This document shows positions 8,700 through 17,635 of a stretch of 64,000 nt of DNA, in pieces. Positions within the stretch are counted from its first letter, which is position 1; each line of letters begins with the position of its first letter. The translations under genes were made by a program, and so were the position numbers. Source of the stretch: Lachnospiraceae bacterium (GTDB lineage: Bacteria > Bacillota > Clostridia > Lachnospirales > Lachnospiraceae); contig JAJQHY010000055.1 in NCBI GenBank assembly GCA_021199495.1, positions 85,117 to 149,116 of the forward strand. The letters run 5' to 3'. The notes beneath the pieces were generated by a model. The model had not been told where the DNA came from. It searched no databases and saw only the letters and a list, made by a program, of their open reading frames with translations.

Positions 8700-9644
8700 T
8701 CAATATGTTGTTTTACCGACACTCTCCAGCGCCTGATGAAGATCCGCCTGCATATCCAGCACAGCCTGCCTGGAGGCGTCCGCGAAATGCTCCGGGCCAA
8801 AGGCCTTATATTTCTCCTGCTGCCAGGCGGCGATAATGCCGCGGGAGGAGTTCACGATGGCTCCCAGGCCGTCCTCATTGAAAAAGTGCTTAAGATCCGC
8901 GCCCTTCGCCCCCTGCGCGCCGTAGCCCGGCACCAGAATATAGGCCTTCGGCATGATGGCCCGCAGAATTTTGCCCTGCTCGGGGTAGGTCGCGCCCACC
9001 ACGGCGCCCACATAGCTGTAGCCGCTCTCGCCGACAAAATCACTGCCCCACTCCGTCACCTTCTCCCCGACCCACTCATAAAGCGGCCTCCCGTCGATTG
9101 GCCGGTCCTGAAATTCGCCGCTGCTGGGGTTGGAGGTCTTCGTCAGAATAAAAAGCCCCTTCTTCTCTTCCCTGCACACCTTCACAAAAGGCGCAACTGC
9201 GTCAGTTCCCATATAGGGATTAACAGTAGCAAAGTCCTCATCAAAACCGGCGCAGGTCTGACTCCCCACCTGGACATGACCCAGGTGTCCCACGGCGTAA
9301 GCCTCTGAAGTGGAACCGATGTCGCCGCGCTTGATATCGCCGATCACGACCAGGTCCTTACTCTTACAGTATTCCACCGTTTTGCAGAACGCCTTCACGC
9401 CCTCTAAGCCAAACTGCTCATACATGGCGATCTGCGGCTTCACCGCCGGCACAACGTCGTAAATCGCGTCCACAATTTCCTTATTAAACAGCCAGACAGC
9501 CTCTGCCGCGCCCTGCAATGTTTCGCCGTACTCCGCAAAAGCCCGCTTTAAAATCGGTTCCGGGATAAATTTCAGCATCGGATCCAGTCCCACCACAATA
9601 GGCGCCTGGGTCTTTTTGATTTTGGAGATCAGTTTGTCAATCAT
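8700..9644 (-). CDS. pyrF: Orotidine-5'-phosphate decarboxylase, group 2
   Basis: Decarboxylates OMP to UMP. The 314-residue length and the GDIKRGDIGSTSEAYAVGHLG segment mark the long group 2 enzymes; the Lys-x-Asp-containing catalytic array sits here. N-terminal PIVVGLDPMLKFIPE and C-terminal YILVPGYGAQGAKGADL also match. The start at 9644 is set by AAAGGA upstream; the longer frame to 9764 is not family-like. A strong promoter (9676-9704) precedes it. Confidence 0.96.
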   Translation of the reverse strand: MIDKLISKIKKTQAPIVVGLDPMLKFIPEPILKRAFAEYGETLQGAAEAVWLFNKEIVDAIYDVVPAVKPQIAMYEQFGLEGVKAFCKTVEYCKSKDLVVIGDIKRGDIGSTSEAYAVGHLGHVQVGSQTCAGFDEDFATVNPYMGTDAVAPFVKVCREEKKGLFILTKTSNPSSGEFQDRPIDGRPLYEWVGEKVTEWGSDFVGESGYSYVGAVVGATYPEQGKILRAIMPKAYILVPGYGAQGAKGADLKHFFNEDGLGAIVNSSRGIIAAWQQEKYKAFGPEHFADASRQAVLDMQADLHQALESVGKTTY

Positions 9645-9675
9645 GAGAAATTCCTTTCTTCTTTTTGCTGGTACG

Positions 9676-9713
9676 ATTGTAGCAAAGGCAGTCCGAAAAG
9701 TCAATAAGTTGAC
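9676..9713 (-). promoter_or_regulatory. pyrF promoter with adjacent palindrome
   Basis: Minus strand TTGACT (9699-9704) and TACAAT (9676-9681) with a 17-nt spacer, about 30 nt before the pyrF start. A palindrome GTCAATAAGTTGAC (9700-9713) overlaps the -35 box and could be an operator. No regulator is assigned. Confidence 0.7.
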
Positions 9714-9898
9714 ACATCGCCCCAAAACCGACAACATTCTTGAAATCCCGGATTTTATTACCAATATATATTTTAATGCATAGAAAAACAGTATGTACGG
9801 CAGGATGGAAAACTATACTTATATGATATAGTAAGAACAAAAAAAGAAACGAGCAGGCCGCCTGAGCGCTGGCTGTACGGTCTGCCCAGGGAGGTGAC

Positions 9899-10132
9899 AT
9901 GGATCGGACATACCGCATTTATTTCGGGCAGCGCCTGAAAAAGCTGCGCCTGCAGCAGGGTCTGCAGCAGAAGGCCGTGGCGGCCAGTCTGCATGTAAGC
10001 CCTTCCACCTATTCCAATTATGAAAATGGCATCTATCTGCCCGGCATAGAGGCCCTGATGCTGCTGGCGGATTTATTCGGCGTCACGCTGGATGAACTGA
10101 CCGGCAGAGATGACGATCAGAAAAATCCGTAA
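9899..10132 (+). CDS. Small Xre/Cro-type transcriptional regulator
   Basis: A 77-residue protein made almost wholly of an HTH_3 domain: FGQRLKKLRLQQGLQQKAVAASLHVSPSTYSNYENG then P-x-I-E-A-L and LFGVTLDELTG. GGGAGG lies 6 nt before the ATG. It is divergent from pyrF across a 254-nt intergenic region. Likely a DNA-binding repressor of one or both neighbours, but no target is evident. Confidence 0.88.
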   Translation: MDRTYRIYFGQRLKKLRLQQGLQQKAVAASLHVSPSTYSNYENGIYLPGIEALMLLADLFGVTLDELTGRDDDQKNP

Positions 10133-10203
10133 CGCTTCTGGCAGTTATTCACGTCTGAAACACCGTTCCTGTAAAAGAACCGGATTTCCGTTTCAACAGC
10201 AGA

Positions 10204-11157
10204 TCACGACCCCTCCGATACTGTCAGCGTACTGCCGTCCGAGACAAACGTAATCGTCCCCTGTAAATCCGTCCGGTAAATCTTTGCTCCAACCGCCTCC
10301 AGGCGCTTCAGCGCCGAGGTATGCGGATGTCCATAATCATTCCCGGTACCGCAGCTGATCACCGCGTACTGCGGCCGTACAGCTTCCAGAAAGGCCTCTG
10401 TGGAGGAATTATAAGAGCCATGATGTCCCACCTTATATACCGTCGCGGAAAGCTCCTGCCCGCTTGCCAAAAGCGCCTCCTCCGCCTCCTGCTCCGCATC
10501 GCCGGTGAACAGAAAGCTGTTGACACCGTGATCAATTCTAAGACAGATCGACGTATTATTCGGTGTCTCCCACTCCCCGACAGGTCCCAGGAACGTGACA
10601 GTCGCGCCGCCGAACGCGATCTCATAGCCGGGATCCGGCAGCCAGGCCGTCAGCCCCTCCTCATAAAGCGCGGCAATCAGCCCCGTGTAGGACGAATTAT
10701 CCTTCTCAAAATCAGAGAAAAAGACCTCCTCCACCTCATATGAACGCAGTACATCGGCCGCCCCGCCGATATGGTCGGAATCCGCATGCGTCAGCACCAG
10801 ATAATCAATCGTCTCCACCTGATACGCCTCCAGATAGTCCAGCAGAATATCTACATTCTCCCAGTAACCGGTATCAATCAGCATGGTCATACCGTCGCAG
10901 AATAAAAGCGTGGCATCCGCCTGTCCTACATCCAGATAAATCACCTCCAGAGAACTGCCGTCCGGCAGCTCTGTCAGCCGCTGATTAAGCCGGTACTGCT
11001 GTCGGTACTGTCTCACCAGGCCGGGGCCGAACTGCCTGAGCGCGAAAACACCGCACAGCAAAAGCAGCCCCGTAAGGACTGTCAGTGCAAAACGGACCTT
11101 TATCCACTTTTTCTTTTTCCGGCCTTTATCAGCCGGGATTTTATCCTGCGTTCTCAT
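10204..11157 (-). CDS. ComEC-type metallo-beta-lactamase-fold hydrolase, membrane anchored
   Basis: A 317-residue protein with a Lys-rich cytoplasmic start, one membrane helix (about residues 23-42) and an extracellular metallo-beta-lactamase domain of the ComEC/Rec2 C-terminal type. The metal motif THADSDHIGG is at about residue 123; FTGDAEQEAEE and KVGHHGSYNSS follow as expected. It lacks the competence channel region, so it is a stand-alone hydrolase; such proteins are often annotated as ComEC homologues and may act on DNA or other phosphodiesters, but the substrate is unknown. It faces the Xre gene tail to tail. Confidence 0.85.
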   Translation of the reverse strand: MRTQDKIPADKGRKKKKWIKVRFALTVLTGLLLLCGVFALRQFGPGLVRQYRQQYRLNQRLTELPDGSSLEVIYLDVGQADATLLFCDGMTMLIDTGYWENVDILLDYLEAYQVETIDYLVLTHADSDHIGGAADVLRSYEVEEVFFSDFEKDNSSYTGLIAALYEEGLTAWLPDPGYEIAFGGATVTFLGPVGEWETPNNTSICLRIDHGVNSFLFTGDAEQEAEEALLASGQELSATVYKVGHHGSYNSSTEAFLEAVRPQYAVISCGTGNDYGHPHTSALKRLEAVGAKIYRTDLQGTITFVSDGSTLTVSEGS

Positions 11158-11361
11158 ACTCGCGCTTCAACTTCACATTCCTTTTTGTTTGTTCATGTAC
11201 AGCCACTATACCACAGGCCGAACAGATGTTCAAGCAAAACAAAAATCCACTTCAGAAAATCTTAAGAAAACCATCGATATCATTTCATTGAAAAGCGAAG
11301 AGGAAGGTGTTAAACTGGAAGGTAAGAAGCGCCAAACCGCATGAAAGAAGGTATCTTTCCC

Positions 11362-12078
11362 ATGAAAAGAAAAGTGGCAGCTTTATTTACCGCCATCATC
11401 ATGGCGGCTACCATATTGACAGGATGTTCCCAGCCCGCAGCAACCGTGATCGAGGCCGTGGAGCTGGATCCTGAAACACTGAGGGAAGCGGATGATAAGG
11501 AGTTGCAGCAGGCAGATTCCGCTGATGATTCCTCACCCCTGCCGGACTCGGCTCAGGCAGACATTTCAGCAAGTGCCGCTGACACAACCGAACAGACCGT
11601 GGCTGTAGAGGATAACACTGCTCAGACCGAAGCCGCGGTGATGTCATCCACTGTGCCCTCTACCCCTGAAGATCTGACCACCACCGTCCAGACCAGCACC
11701 GAAGCCGTCACCGGCACCTTCCACTACGCGGAGGCATACAGGGTCCTGGCTCTGGTCAATGAGCACCGCGAATCCCTGGGGCTGAACGCTCTCACCTGGG
11801 ATGAGGACATGCGCCAGGCGGCCGAAATCCGCGCCGCTGAAGCAACCTTAAACTGGTCGCACACCCGCCCCAACGGCGAGAGCTGGTACACTGTCTCTGA
11901 CCTCGTCAAGGGCGAAAATCTGGCCAAAGGCTACAACAGCGCCGAGGACGTCTTTGAAGCCTGGATGAACTCTCAGGGGCACCGCGAAAACATTGAACTG
12001 GAACAGGCGACTACGATTTACGTCGCATATTTTGAAATCTCATCGGGAGGATACTGGGCAATGGAGCTGGGGTACTGA
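11362..12078 (+). CDS. CAP/SCP-domain lipoprotein
   Basis: A 238-residue secreted lipoprotein: MKRKVAALFTAIIMAATILTGC gives a lipobox near residue 22. A low-complexity Asp/Glu/Ser/Thr linker follows to about residue 120, then a CAP domain (VNEHRESLGLNALTWDEDMRQAAEIRAAE, SHTRPNGESW, GENLAKGY, SQGHRENI). Bacterial CAP proteins of this kind are surface proteins of mostly unknown role. I chose the second ATG (11362), with AGAAGG about 10 nt upstream; the ATG at 11341 is possible. Confidence 0.85.
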   Translation: MKRKVAALFTAIIMAATILTGCSQPAATVIEAVELDPETLREADDKELQQADSADDSSPLPDSAQADISASAADTTEQTVAVEDNTAQTEAAVMSSTVPSTPEDLTTTVQTSTEAVTGTFHYAEAYRVLALVNEHRESLGLNALTWDEDMRQAAEIRAAEATLNWSHTRPNGESWYTVSDLVKGENLAKGYNSAEDVFEAWMNSQGHRENIELEQATTIYVAYFEISSGGYWAMELGY

Positions 12079-12131
12079 GGAAAATCAATCCACACAGCCT
12101 GCCATCACCCGCTTCATCAAAACCTTTTACA

Positions 12132-12171
12132 GAACGGCCGTTATTATTAGTTGTAGTAACGGCTGTTTTTT
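12132..12171 (+). terminator. Rho-independent terminator after the CAP lipoprotein gene
   Basis: AACGGCCGTTA pairs with TAACGGCTGTT around a 12-nt loop, followed by TTTTTT. Confidence 0.85.
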
Positions 12172-12198
12172 CGTGCGCCCGGCGAGAGCAACAACATG

Positions 12199-12232
12199 AA
12201 AAGGGCAGGCGCCTTTCTGGCTCTGCCCTTTT
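12199..12232. terminator. Bidirectional terminator before pilus locus 1
   Basis: A perfect 10-bp hairpin (AAAAGGGCAG / CTGCCCTTTT) with flanking T runs on either strand lies between the convergent CAP and stalk-protein genes. Confidence 0.85.
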
Positions 12233-12260
12233 ATCATACTCGTTTTCCTGTTTTCGTAAA

Positions 12261-13445
12261 TTACCTGGTTTTCTTTCTCCGGCTGTAAATAATGAGGAAG
12301 ATCACTGCCGCTGCTGCCGCGGCCATCAGTACCGCGTAAAGTAAGATATTCGCGGTATCGCCAGTCTGCGGAGATGCGGTGGTGTCGGGATCGGCGGCCG
12401 TCTGCGCTTCCGTCGTCTCAGCAGGGACATCCTCACTGGTATCATCCATATCGCCGGTATCGTCGGTGGTGTCAGTTTCATCCGGTTCTTCCGTGTCATC
12501 CGGTTCCTCCGTGTCGTCCGGTTCCTTCGGCGTGTCTGTGTCGTCCGGCTCTTCCGGCGTCTCAGAGGGTTCGGTGTCATCCGGCTCTTCCGGCGTCTCA
12601 GAGGGTTCGGTGTCGTCCGGCTCCTCCGGTTCCTCCGGTGTATCTGTGTCATCCGGCTCTTCCGGTTCCTCCGGGTTCTTGTCGCCCACGTTGTGAATGG
12701 TGATAGTGTAGTCCGAAGTGGTATATTCCGCGGTGTAACCCGCAACTGCGACCTCCTTCACATCCCAGGCATGGTCGCCATAAGGATCAAGGCCGGTCCA
12801 GGTGTAGGACCAGTTGTTGCCTTCTTTCAGGGTCACAGTTTCAAGGACTTCCTCCCCGTCTAAAAGCTGCACTTCAATGCTGTCCGGGCGGGTCTGGTCA
12901 TTGTCCGTCCAGGTCTTCGTGACAGTGATGGAGGTGTAGGGTACCGGGTCGTAGGTATTCATGAAAACCAGCGCGTCACACTTTTCGCCGTCCGCGCTTC
13001 CTTCGCGCACCGCTACCACGGTGCCGATGGAGCCGTCATTCGCATTGATTACAGATACGGTTACATAATAAACTGTGGCATCGTAATTGCCGCGATCATT
13101 GCAGGCGCTGTTGTCACCTGTCAGAGTGCTCGCGTCCTGGGTGACGGTGTACCGGTAAACACCCACCTTCTCATAATCAATGGACCAGGAAGCACTGCCA
13201 GCGCCCGTGATGGTTATGGTCGTCTCCTCCGGCAGCGGCGCGTTCTCCGTCACCGCATCCAGCGTAAAGGTATAGGTTTCAGTCGGAATATTCGCCTCCA
13301 GCGTCCCCTCTTCGCCCTCTACTGTCACACTGACCGGGATCGTCGCGGTGGTCACTGTCGCGGCCTGCGCCGTCACGGGAAGCAGAAGCACGCATAACAA
13401 CGCCGCCAGCAGGACTGTCCAGATCCTGCGAATATGCTTTTTCAT
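12261..13445 (-). CDS. Pilus-locus stalk/base protein with Spy0128-like and Cna_B domains, SPQTG anchor
   Basis: A 394-residue sortase substrate, last gene of pilus locus 1. Order: signal peptide ending TAQA near residue 29; a Spy0128/FctA-like domain to about 165 (TTITITGAG, YRYTVTQD, VYYVTVSV, ending FMNTY); a Cna_B domain at about 170-255 (SITVTKTWTDNDQTRPDSIEVQL to GYTAEYTTSDYTITIHN); an Asp/Glu/Pro/Thr repeat stalk to about 355; then SPQTGDTAN, a membrane helix and an RRKKTR tail. The anchor differs from the other three substrates here, which fits a base subunit attached by a housekeeping sortase, like FctB in streptococcal FCT pili. AGGAGG precedes the ATG. Confidence 0.88.
   Translation of the reverse strand: MKKHIRRIWTVLLAALLCVLLLPVTAQAATVTTATIPVSVTVEGEEGTLEANIPTETYTFTLDAVTENAPLPEETTITITGAGSASWSIDYEKVGVYRYTVTQDASTLTGDNSACNDRGNYDATVYYVTVSVINANDGSIGTVVAVREGSADGEKCDALVFMNTYDPVPYTSITVTKTWTDNDQTRPDSIEVQLLDGEEVLETVTLKEGNNWSYTWTGLDPYGDHAWDVKEVAVAGYTAEYTTSDYTITIHNVGDKNPEEPEEPDDTDTPEEPEEPDDTEPSETPEEPDDTEPSETPEEPDDTDTPKEPDDTEEPDDTEEPDETDTTDDTGDMDDTSEDVPAETTEAQTAADPDTTASPQTGDTANILLYAVLMAAAAAAVIFLIIYSRRKKTR
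12545..12616. repeat. Two 36-bp direct repeats in the stalk-coding region
   Basis: Two near-identical 36-bp units (12545-12580 and 12581-12616) encode the DDTEPSETPEEP repeat. Length is a multiple of 3, so copy-number change would alter stalk length without shifting the frame. Confidence 0.85.
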
Positions 13446-13606
13446 TTTGAACCCTCCTGTTGCTTCTTTTCAAATCTCTTTTTATATATGTGTTCTCAAT
13501 CGTCAGGCTCGTGCCTGCCCTTGCGGCCGGGAGTACAGCCATCAGAGAACCTGATCTGTATGAGCAGGCATCCGTTTTTCAATAGAAAAACTTAAGAAGC
13601 CGTCAC

Positions 13607-15172
13607 TCAGTTTTCACCGATCATACGCTTCCTGGAAATCAGGACCACAGCGCAGGCTCCAACCGCGGCAAGTATCAGGATATAGGGAAGGCTGTCAAGG
13701 GAGAGACCGGTATTTACGTCTCCTGGCTTTTCATTGTAGATAATCAATTCATCATGATCATCTGTCTGTTCACCTGTATTTTCATCTATAAGATCTATGC
13801 CGCCATCCAGATATCCATATGGATAATCTTCATCTTTTTGAACTATAGTGAATTTTTCTAATTCTCTAGTCCAGTTATCCTGATCCTCAGTCGAAAGTGT
13901 GTATGAAGCAGTATATCCCTGAGAATCGCTTTCATACACTCTATATGACACCCCATAAGGAAGGTTCCAAAGCGTCAGCGACTCGCCATGCGCCAGAGAG
14001 AAGGTATAATAATAAGTTGTGTAATACCTTGTTTTTGTATCTGCAGCATAGTATCCTTCACTGCTTGTCTCCTTTGTATTCAGCCTCCTCAATTCCCCAA
14101 AATCAGATTCTCCATTATATAAGGAATAAATTATTCCTCTTCTGTCATCTTCAGGATCTGTTGGGTCAATATAGTTTGATTCAGACTCTACACGCAACCC
14201 ATCTCCCAAATTCAATTCGCCAGTATTTTTATCAGTTCTTGTTATAAGCGCCGTTCCATCCCAGTAATAACCTTCCGGAACCGTAAACTCCACCGTAATT
14301 TCGAATGAAGTATCGCCGGACCTGTCGCCCATATTACCGGTGACATTCTTTGTAATGGTCAAAGAGCCTGTTTCAGAGTAGTTATTGATGTAATTAATTT
14401 TTTCAGTACTGGAAGCATCCGGCTCCGCCCCAGAATCCCCATCTCCGGAACCCTCAGCTTCTTCCCCGACATCTGTACCTTCGTCTCCTGTTTCTCCATC
14501 AATCACTATATCCTCGTCTTCCGATTCTGCATTGACATACACGATTCTGATAAATTTATCACTCTCCGGATCATTCTCATCATAACTGGGATTATAGTAC
14601 ACCTTCACAACAAGGGTAATCTCGCCTGAATAATATGTGACTCCCAGGGTTTTACCGGTTACCTCCCTGAGCGTATAGGTATAGGTGCCCGGCTGTGTAT
14701 ATTGGGGAAGGGTTATTGTAAATGTACCTTCACCATCTTCGTCAGAGATTCCTAACAATGAACTTGCGCTGCCAGCAGTATAGGTTGCTGTGCCGACGAC
14801 GGGATACAAAGTATCCGCCACATTATCACTTTCCAAATTATAATCTTCAGAATTTCTGCCATCCAGGGTCAGCTGTTTGTATTGATCAGTCAGTGTATCG
14901 GGCACATCAAGGTCCGGCACATCAGCAGTAACCAATGCCGAATCCGACTCATCCACCCCGGACTTACCCGTCTGCACCAGATAACACACCTCAGCCTGAG
15001 AATAACCGTAATAGCCATCCCCGAAATATTTCGTGATTGTAATAGAAGACTGGTCTGAATATGCAACAGCACTTTCTTCTGGATCTTCATCCCCAGTATC
15101 CGCCAGCGCGGTCGTACTGAAACTCACCATCATAACCACAGCCAGTAACCATGTAAGAATTCGTTTCTTCAT
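13607..15172 (-). CDS. FctA/Spy0128-type pilin B
   Basis: A 521-residue surface protein. Signal peptide MKKRILTWLLAVVMMVSFSTTALA; two Spy0128-like pilin domains with probable Lys-Asn isopeptide bonds. Domain 1 (about 35-260) has SITITKYFGDG, GTYTYTLREV, TLVVKVYYN and INYINNYSE; domain 2 (about 270-485) has GSLTITKNVTGNMGD and ends with IIYNEK. The C-terminal signal is DVNTG-LSLDSLPYILIL, a hydrophobic helix and SRKRMIGEN. The NTG/LDSLPY form matches the signals of the other two locus-1 pilus proteins rather than LPXTG. GGGAGAG precedes the ATG at 15172. It lies just downstream of the class B sortase gene. Confidence 0.88.
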   Translation of the reverse strand: MKKRILTWLLAVVMMVSFSTTALADTGDEDPEESAVAYSDQSSITITKYFGDGYYGYSQAEVCYLVQTGKSGVDESDSALVTADVPDLDVPDTLTDQYKQLTLDGRNSEDYNLESDNVADTLYPVVGTATYTAGSASSLLGISDEDGEGTFTITLPQYTQPGTYTYTLREVTGKTLGVTYYSGEITLVVKVYYNPSYDENDPESDKFIRIVYVNAESEDEDIVIDGETGDEGTDVGEEAEGSGDGDSGAEPDASSTEKINYINNYSETGSLTITKNVTGNMGDRSGDTSFEITVEFTVPEGYYWDGTALITRTDKNTGELNLGDGLRVESESNYIDPTDPEDDRRGIIYSLYNGESDFGELRRLNTKETSSEGYYAADTKTRYYTTYYYTFSLAHGESLTLWNLPYGVSYRVYESDSQGYTASYTLSTEDQDNWTRELEKFTIVQKDEDYPYGYLDGGIDLIDENTGEQTDDHDELIIYNEKPGDVNTGLSLDSLPYILILAAVGACAVVLISRKRMIGEN

Positions 15173-15383
15173 TTCAATCTCTCCCATCATCTGTTGGCGA
15201 AGCTTTTCAAAGAGCAAAGAAAAGTGCACCAATATTTTGATTTCCCGGTGCTATGCACCATCTATCCGATCAAGAGCCCCTAGTACCCGGCTCCTTTTAT
15301 CCAATCCAGTCGGAATGAAAGCATTGATACATTCATTGCGTCACTCCTCATGCTCCACAATCTGATCGCATTTAAATCCACAA

Positions 15384-16142
15384 TCAGTACGGCACCATCC
15401 GCGCCAGCACCACTGTCCTCGCGTCCGTAAATTCCGAGGAGCAGGTCGACAGGGCCAGCACCTGCGCATTTGTGTCACTGCGAAGCGCTGTGATGGTATC
15501 CTCATGCAGGTACATCGCGTTCTCTTCTAAGAACTGCAAAAGTCCCTCTATGTCAGTCGCCCACCGGCTCGGGTCAAAAATCGCGTCCTCAGACGAGGCC
15601 ACCAGCAGGACGGCAAAAATTTCCAGATTATAGCTGCGATCCGGCAAAATCAGCGTGCCGGTCGTGTTTTCATTGAAGAAGTCTTCATCTTCATATAAAT
15701 CCAGGTCGCCGAACATCTTATGGTTCTCCATATGATGGCCGTAAATCAGGCAGTAGGCGTCCTGAAAATCCGTCGTGTTCGCCGGGTCTAAAAAAATGCT
15801 CCCGGCCAGGGCAAAGTTGCCATACACATCTGTATTGATGTAGCTTAAAATATTTTCCCCCTGTAAAATGGGGTAATCGATCGCCGTATTGTCCAGCGTG
15901 ATCCAGGCACAAACATCCTCGTTGATTGCCAGCAGCTCCTCAAAAGAAGCCCCGCCCTCTTCGCTGTCCTCGCTGACCACCGGCTTGATTTTCAATAAAT
16001 CCGCCTGCACATTGTCGGCCGCCGCGTACACCTGGTTATTATCCCAGAGCGCGTACGCCGCATACACGCCAAACAAAAGCAGTACCAGTGTGACACCGAA
16101 CGTCATCAGGGAGTCCAACAGTTTTAAAATTTTTCCCGCCAT
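15384..16142 (-). CDS. srtB: Class B sortase (pilus-type)
   Basis: A 252-residue membrane-anchored transpeptidase: N-terminal helix at about 10-30, then a sortase B fold with EDVCAWITLDNTAIDYPILQ, the catalytic histidine in YGHHMENHKMFGDL near residue 135, and LALSTCSSEFTDARTVVLARM near the C-terminus holding catalytic Cys and Arg. Its position between two pilins parallels SrtC2 of streptococcal FCT-3 pili, a class B enzyme that polymerises pilins instead of handling haem proteins. It is expected to recognise the unusual (E/D)PDTG or VNTG signals encoded around it. AAAGGGAG precedes the start. Confidence 0.93.
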   Translation of the reverse strand: MAGKILKLLDSLMTFGVTLVLLLFGVYAAYALWDNNQVYAAADNVQADLLKIKPVVSEDSEEGGASFEELLAINEDVCAWITLDNTAIDYPILQGENILSYINTDVYGNFALAGSIFLDPANTTDFQDAYCLIYGHHMENHKMFGDLDLYEDEDFFNENTTGTLILPDRSYNLEIFAVLLVASSEDAIFDPSRWATDIEGLLQFLEENAMYLHEDTITALRSDTNAQVLALSTCSSEFTDARTVVLARMVPY

Positions 16143-16308
16143 ATCCGCTCCCTTTAAAATGAGTGAGGGTGGACGGAAGCCGCCCTCACAAGGTATTACT
16201 TAAACTTCAATCAAAACTCTTTTGGTTTCGCTTTCATTCCGTTGCCTGAATATTTCGTATGCCTGCAGAATAAAAGCTTCAACCGATTAATTCATCTAAT
16301 GGCTCAGA

Positions 16309-17400
16309 TTAGAATCTGTTGTCCAGACGTCTTCTGGAGATCATGACCACAACGCCAGCTGCAACAACGATGAGCATCAGGATGTAGGGAAGGCTGTCGA
16401 GGGAGATACCGGTGTCTGGCTCTCCATCGTACTCATTAGTTACTGTTGTATCAGATGTTGCGTTAGAAGTTATAGTGCCAGACACTGAAGTATCATAAGT
16501 TACTTCATAGCTTCCTACCGATCCACCAGCAGCTACTTCAGTTCCGCCATTGCCGGTCAACTCCACAACTGTATAACCTACATTTTCAGGAAGATTCGTA
16601 ATGGTTATATACTGTCCGCTGTACAGGCTGAAATCATAATAATAATCATAATCTTGGCCATTATCCGCTGCCGTCAAACTCACGGTTTCCCCATTAATCA
16701 TTACATTCTGTCCGTTCCAAGTCTTCCCGTTCGGTGTATTGAACTCCACTCTGAAGTAAAACACATTATCCGAGCTTGTATCTCCATATGCACCTGTTAC
16801 CGTTTTAGTGATTTTTAAAGAACCAGATTTATATTCATTTTCTATAACATCAGTCTTTGTTCCACCCACAGAACTTTTTCGAATATCGGTCGTAACAGTT
16901 AAGCCACCTGTTGGAAGGTTATCATCATCCAGTACATTCATTACATACACAATAAGATAATACGTATCAGAGCTATATGTAACACCGGCGGTAGAGCCAA
17001 CATACTCTTTCAGAGTATATGTATATGTACCTACTTTAGTATACTCAGGCAATCCAATTGTGAATGTTCCAGTTGTAGTCGAAACAGCACTTTGAATCTC
17101 AACAGAAGAAACCACAATCTCATTAGATTCAACCTGTATAGATGCGGTTGTATCCGTATCAAGATTAAGGGATGCAGAAACTGTTGCAGAACTATCTTCT
17201 GAAATATCGACATCACCTACCTGAACCAAATAGAATGTCTCTGTCGGTGCCGTTCCACTTATTGTATAGCTCTTGGTCAAAGTAACTGTTCCAGTGCCAT
17301 CAGCACTAACACCAGTCTGCACAGAAGCCGCCAGCGCCGTGACACTCAGGCTCAGCATCATGACTACCGCCAACATCAGTGACAAAATTTTCTTCTTCAT
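16309..17400 (-). CDS. FctA/Spy0128-type major pilin A
   Basis: A 363-residue pilin. Signal peptide MKKKILSLMLAVVMMLSLSVTALA; two Spy0128-type domains with candidate isopeptide residues: Lys in TVTLTKSYTISG, Glu in YTYTLKEYVG, Asn in IENEYKSG for the first; Lys in LKITKTVTGAYGD and Asn in VTNEYDG for the second. The sorting signal is EPDTG-ISLDSLPYILML, a helix and SRRRLDNRF. It is the smallest two-domain pilin and lies directly before the sortase gene, as FctA does before SrtC2, so it is the best candidate backbone subunit. AAAAGGAG precedes the ATG, and a large nested hairpin lies in its leader. Confidence 0.9.
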   Translation of the reverse strand: MKKKILSLMLAVVMMLSLSVTALAASVQTGVSADGTGTVTLTKSYTISGTAPTETFYLVQVGDVDISEDSSATVSASLNLDTDTTASIQVESNEIVVSSVEIQSAVSTTTGTFTIGLPEYTKVGTYTYTLKEYVGSTAGVTYSSDTYYLIVYVMNVLDDDNLPTGGLTVTTDIRKSSVGGTKTDVIENEYKSGSLKITKTVTGAYGDTSSDNVFYFRVEFNTPNGKTWNGQNVMINGETVSLTAADNGQDYDYYYDFSLYSGQYITITNLPENVGYTVVELTGNGGTEVAAGGSVGSYEVTYDTSVSGTITSNATSDTTVTNEYDGEPDTGISLDSLPYILMLIVVAAGVVVMISRRRLDNRF

Positions 17401-17436
17401 TTTGAGTCTCCTTTTAAAATCGTTTTGTTTTTATGC

Positions 17437-17538
17437 GCTGTGATACGGATGTTTCAAAGACCGGGAAGGGACGTCCGGGCGGGTTTCCCTTTCCTGATTG
17501 GACATTCTTTCCGTCTTTGCTGCGCCGTATCACATATA
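17437..17538 (-). promoter_or_regulatory. Nested long hairpin in the leader of pilin A
   Basis: Outer arms TGTGATACGG and CCGTATCACA are perfectly complementary; inside them AAAGACCGG pairs with CCGTCTTT with one bulge, and GGGAAGGGA pairs with TCCCTTTCC. All fall in the spacer between the signal-peptidase-like gene and pilin A. There is no T run, so it is more likely an mRNA processing or stabilising structure than a terminator. Confidence 0.6.
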
Positions 17539-17635
17539 ACCCCCTCGAAGAAATGAAAGGGTGATTACCAAATTGATTGAAGCGGATGTACCGCTGCAGT
17601 TATCACGGCTTTTTGCGGTTATTCAAAGAGCGCTG

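Noticed and set aside
8538..9308. Long plus-strand open frame opposite pyrF and the permease gene
   Set aside because: It is antisense to well-recognised genes, has no family resemblance and no ribosome site; an artefact of codon bias.
12374..12703. Repeat array resembling a CRISPR or satellite
   Set aside because: The periodicity is codon-level repetition of DDTxxPEEP in the stalk gene; there are no unique spacers.
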